A DNA stretch of 64,000 bases, from assembly GCA_954871525.1 (NCBI GenBank), contig OX940863.1:41526501-41590500 (forward strand), written 5' to 3'. Below are positions 62,039 to 64,000 of this stretch, piece by piece. The DNA is from Parietaria judaica. Lineage: Eukaryota > Streptophyta > Magnoliopsida > Rosales > Urticaceae. The position numbers and the translations under genes were made by a program. Within the stretch, counting starts at the first letter, position 1. Every line of letters begins with the position of its first letter. The notes beneath the pieces were generated by a model that searched no databases, was not told the origin of the DNA, and saw only the letters and a list, made by a program, of their open reading frames with translations.

Positions 62039-64000
62039 TTTGAAACTGGATTTTAAGAAAGCTCGAAAAACTTTTAATGCGAAAACTAACCCAATTTATA
62101 ATAATACGACCCTAAAGAAGGTCTAGCAACTCAAATTTCATCAAGAACGCATCGTATTTGCTCTCGTAAGATAACCAATTTTTAACACTTTTCGGTAGTT
62201 CACGGCTTCATATAGAAACTAGGAGATAGTGCTTCGCAATTTAGGGATTAAAATAAGCTAATATAATAAAATTACACATTATTAAGCATTTTTAAGTTCA
62301 TTTTTTGTTTAAAATATCTTTTAATTAGAGTTCTTTCGCGTAAAATGGGAAAAAGACTCAGTTTTTTTTTAGGACGCGTTAATTGTTGAAACTAGATTTT
62401 AAGAGAGCTCGAAAAACTTTCAATGCCAAAAATAACCCAATTTATAATAATACCACCCTAAAGAAGGTCTAGGATCTCAAATTTCATCAAGAACACAATG
62501 TGTTTGCTCTCGTAAGAAAACCAATTTTTAACACTTTTCGTTAAAAGTTTTAACCCATTAACGGCTTGACATAGAAACTAGGAGATAGCTCTTCGCTGTT
62601 TAGGTATTAAAAAAAGTAAATGTGATACAATTACACATGATTAAGCATTTTGAAGCTCATTTGTTGTTTAAAATATCGTTTAATTAGGGTTCTTTCTTGG
62701 AAAATGGGAAAAAGACTCAGTTTTTTTTGGAGCACGCATTAATTGTTGAAACTGGATTTTAAGAGAGCTCCAAAAACATTTAATTCCAAAACAAACCCCA
62801 TTTATAATAATACCACCCTAAAGAAGGTCTAGCAACTCAAATTTCAACAAGAACGCATCGTATTTTATTTCGTAAGATAATCAATTTTTAACACTTTTCG
62901 GTAAAGATTTTAACCCGTTCACGGCTTCATATAGAAACTAGGAGATAGTGCTTCGCAATTTAGGGATAAAATAAGTTAATGTAATAAAATTACACATTAT
63001 TAAGCATTTTTAAGTTCATTTTTTGTTTAAAATATCTTTTAATTAGAGGTCTTTCGCGTAAAATGGGAAAAAGACTCAGTTTTTTTTGGAGGACGCGTTA
63101 CTTGTTGAAACTAGATTTTAAGAGAGCTCAAAAAACTTTCAATGCCAAAAATAACCCAATTTATAATAATACCACCCTAAAGAAGGTCTAGGAACTCAAA
63201 TTTCATCAAGAACGTAACGTATTTGCTCTCGTAAGAAAACCAATTTTTAACACTTTTTGTTAAAAGTTTTAATCCATTAACGGCTTGATATAGAAACTAG
63301 GAGATAGCTCTTCGCTGTTTAGGTATTAAAATAAGTAAATGTGATACAATTACACATGATTAAGCATTTTGAAGTTCATTTGTTGTTTAAAATATCGTTT
63401 AATTAGGGTTCTTTCTCGAAAAATGGGAAAAAGACTCAGTTTTTTTTGGAGCACGCATTAATTGTTGAAACTGGATTTTAAGAAAGCTCCAAAAACTTTT
63501 AATGCGAAAAATAACCCAATTTATAATAATACGACCCTAAAGAAGGTCTAGCAACTCAAATTTCATCAAGAACGCATCGTATTTGCTCTCGTAAGATAAC
63601 CAATTTTTAACACTTTTCGGTAGTTCACGGCTTCATATAGAAACTAGGAGATAGTGCTTCGCAATTTAGGGATTAAAATAAGCTAATGTAATAAAATTAC
63701 ACATTATTAAGCATTTTAAAGTTCATTTTTTGTTTAAAATATCTTTTAATTAGAGTTCTTTCGCGTAAAATGGGAAAAAGACTCAGTTTTTTTTTAGGAC
63801 GCGTTAATTGTTGAAACTAGATTTTAAGAGAGCTCGAAAAACTTTCAATACCAAAAATAACCCAATTTATAATAATACCACCCTAAAGAAGGTCTAGGAT
63901 CTCAAATTTCATCAAGAACACAATGTGTTTGCTCTCGTAAGAAAACCAATTTTTAACACTTTTCGTTAAAAGTTTTAACCCATTAACGGCTTGACATAGA
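62039..64000. repeat. Tetramer subgroup 3 (one full copy, one cut copy)
   Basis: The tetramers at 62039 and 63464 share B1 markers TCTAGGATCTC and CAATGTGTTTGC, which are absent to the left. The C at 62745 has AACAAACCCC as in subgroup 2 but the older TTTAACACTTTTCGG and AACCCGTTCACGG. The first A begins TTTTTGAAACTGG. The array runs off the window inside the B1 unit that starts at 63810. Confidence 0.84.
63810..64000 (+). repeat. Partial B monomer at window end
   Basis: The first 191 bp of a B1 monomer, ending in GGCTTGACATAGA. It is cut by the window edge and not truly truncated, so the satellite continues beyond base 64000. Likewise base 1 begins at a monomer start only because of where I set the phase. 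Confidence 0.95.

Larger units (their letters stand above)
1..64000. repeat. Satellite DNA array, ~350-bp monomers, whole window
   Basis: The window is a single head-to-tail satellite array. I set the monomer phase at the motif GTTGAAACT, which recurs every 345-362 bp from base 1 to the last partial unit at 63810, giving 181 units with no inversion and no foreign insertion. The only spacings outside that range are five 330-331-bp deletion units and one 437-bp fused unit. Every monomer has the same order of blocks: GTTGAAACT start, GAGCTC region, ACCACCCTAAAG, CATCGTATTTGCTCTCGTAAG, a variable centre, TATAGAAACTAGGAGATAG, an ATTACACAT dyad, AAAATGGGAAAAAGACTC, a T tract, and ACGCRTTAATT. The first monomer is about 31% GC. 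Arrays of this kind are known from eukaryotic centromeres and heterochromatin. The family is not one I recognise, and neither array edge lies in the window. Confidence 0.98.
50643..64000. repeat. Domain IX: 1425-bp A-B-C-B tetramer, 9 copies plus part
   Basis: Tetramers start at 50643, 52068, 53494, 54918, 56342, 57766, 59189, 60614, 62039 and 63464; the last is cut at 537 bp. Lengths are 1423-1426 bp. Positions are fixed: A (345-347 bp, ending TTTAGGACGCG), B1 (359-360 bp; in nearly all copies GAACACAATG, GCTTGACATAG, GAAGCTCAT), C (359 bp; CGGTAAAGATTTTAACCC, TTTTATTTCGTAAG, usually ending GGACGCGTTACTTG), B2 (360 bp; mostly GAACGTAACG, GCTTGATATAG). Other starts: B1 50989, 52415, 53839, 55263, 56687, 58111, 59535, 60960, 62385, 63810; C 51349, 52775, 54199, 55623, 57047, 58470, 59895, 61320, 62745; B2 51708, 53134, 54558, 55982, 57406, 58829, 60254, 61679, 63104. 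Confidence 0.94.

Noticed and set aside
1..64000. Possible open reading frames on either strand
   Set aside because: Any open stretch recurs with the satellite period, is interrupted by frequent TAA/TAG, and shifts frame between units because 347, 359-360 and 706-707 are not consistent multiples of three. I see no start context or protein motif. No gene is called.
1..64000. CRISPR array
   Set aside because: The repeated unit is about 350 bp with no unique spacers. Every part of the unit repeats, which is tandem satellite structure.
1..64000. Transposon or retroelement insertions, LTRs or target-site duplications
   Set aside because: Every monomer spacing is 330-362 bp except the 437-bp fused unit, which is wholly satellite. 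No room remains for an inserted element.
1..64000. Bacterial or organellar origin of the sequence
   Set aside because: No coding density, no rRNA or tRNA, and 64 kb of higher-order tandem repeats. This fits only eukaryotic nuclear heterochromatin.
1..64000. Assigning the satellite to a named species or family
   Set aside because: I do not recognise the monomer. A library search with the A, B and C consensus would be decisive; naming a host from appearance would be a guess.

Overview
The whole 64 kb is one uninterrupted tandem satellite array. I find no gene, RNA gene, transposon, CRISPR array or unique DNA. Monomers are about 346-362 bp and all lie head to tail in one orientation. I placed 181 units by eye, the last one cut by the window end. 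The first monomer is about 31% GC by hand count. Long, AT-rich, higher-order arrays like this are typical of eukaryotic centromeric or pericentromeric heterochromatin. I do not recognise the family and cannot name the organism. CpG is not depleted (13 in monomer 1, about 8 expected), which speaks against a vertebrate and leaves plants or invertebrates open.

There are three monomer classes. A (345-347 bp) ends GGACGCGTTAATT and carries CGGTAGTTCACGG in mid-monomer. B (357-362 bp) usually ends AGCACGCATTAATT and carries a short palindrome, GTTAAAAGTTTTAAC, at the equivalent place. C (359-361 bp) is A-like but keeps about 13 bp there that A lacks. A' is A with a further 16-bp deletion. Many A/B recombinants occur.

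Layout: (I) 1-4242, A-B dimers of about 707 bp. (II) 4243-11301, ten almost identical 706-bp A-B dimers. (III) 11302-12713, two marked dimers, then two recombinant monomers to 13432. (IV) 13433-21200, a 1412-bp A-B-A-B tetramer. (V) 21201-26159, a 2479-bp heptamer present twice. (VI) 26160-35982, an irregular mosaic with A', recombinants and the first C units. (VII) 35983-48136, two copies of a block of about 3.9 kb lying 8232-8234 bp apart, with partial extra copies between and before them. (VIII) 48137-50642, divergent units and 719-bp C-B dimers. (IX) 50643-64000, nine full copies and one partial copy of a 1425-bp A-B-C-B tetramer.

Nothing here encodes a product. If the DNA has a role it is structural: chromatin packaging, possibly a centromere. 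Candidate signals are a CENP-B-box-like 17-mer in A and C units, two short dyads, and a T tract of variable length in nearly every monomer. The flanks (II, IX) look young and homogenised, while the middle (VI-VII) looks older and rearranged. All similarity statements come from reading diagnostic bases, not from computed alignments.
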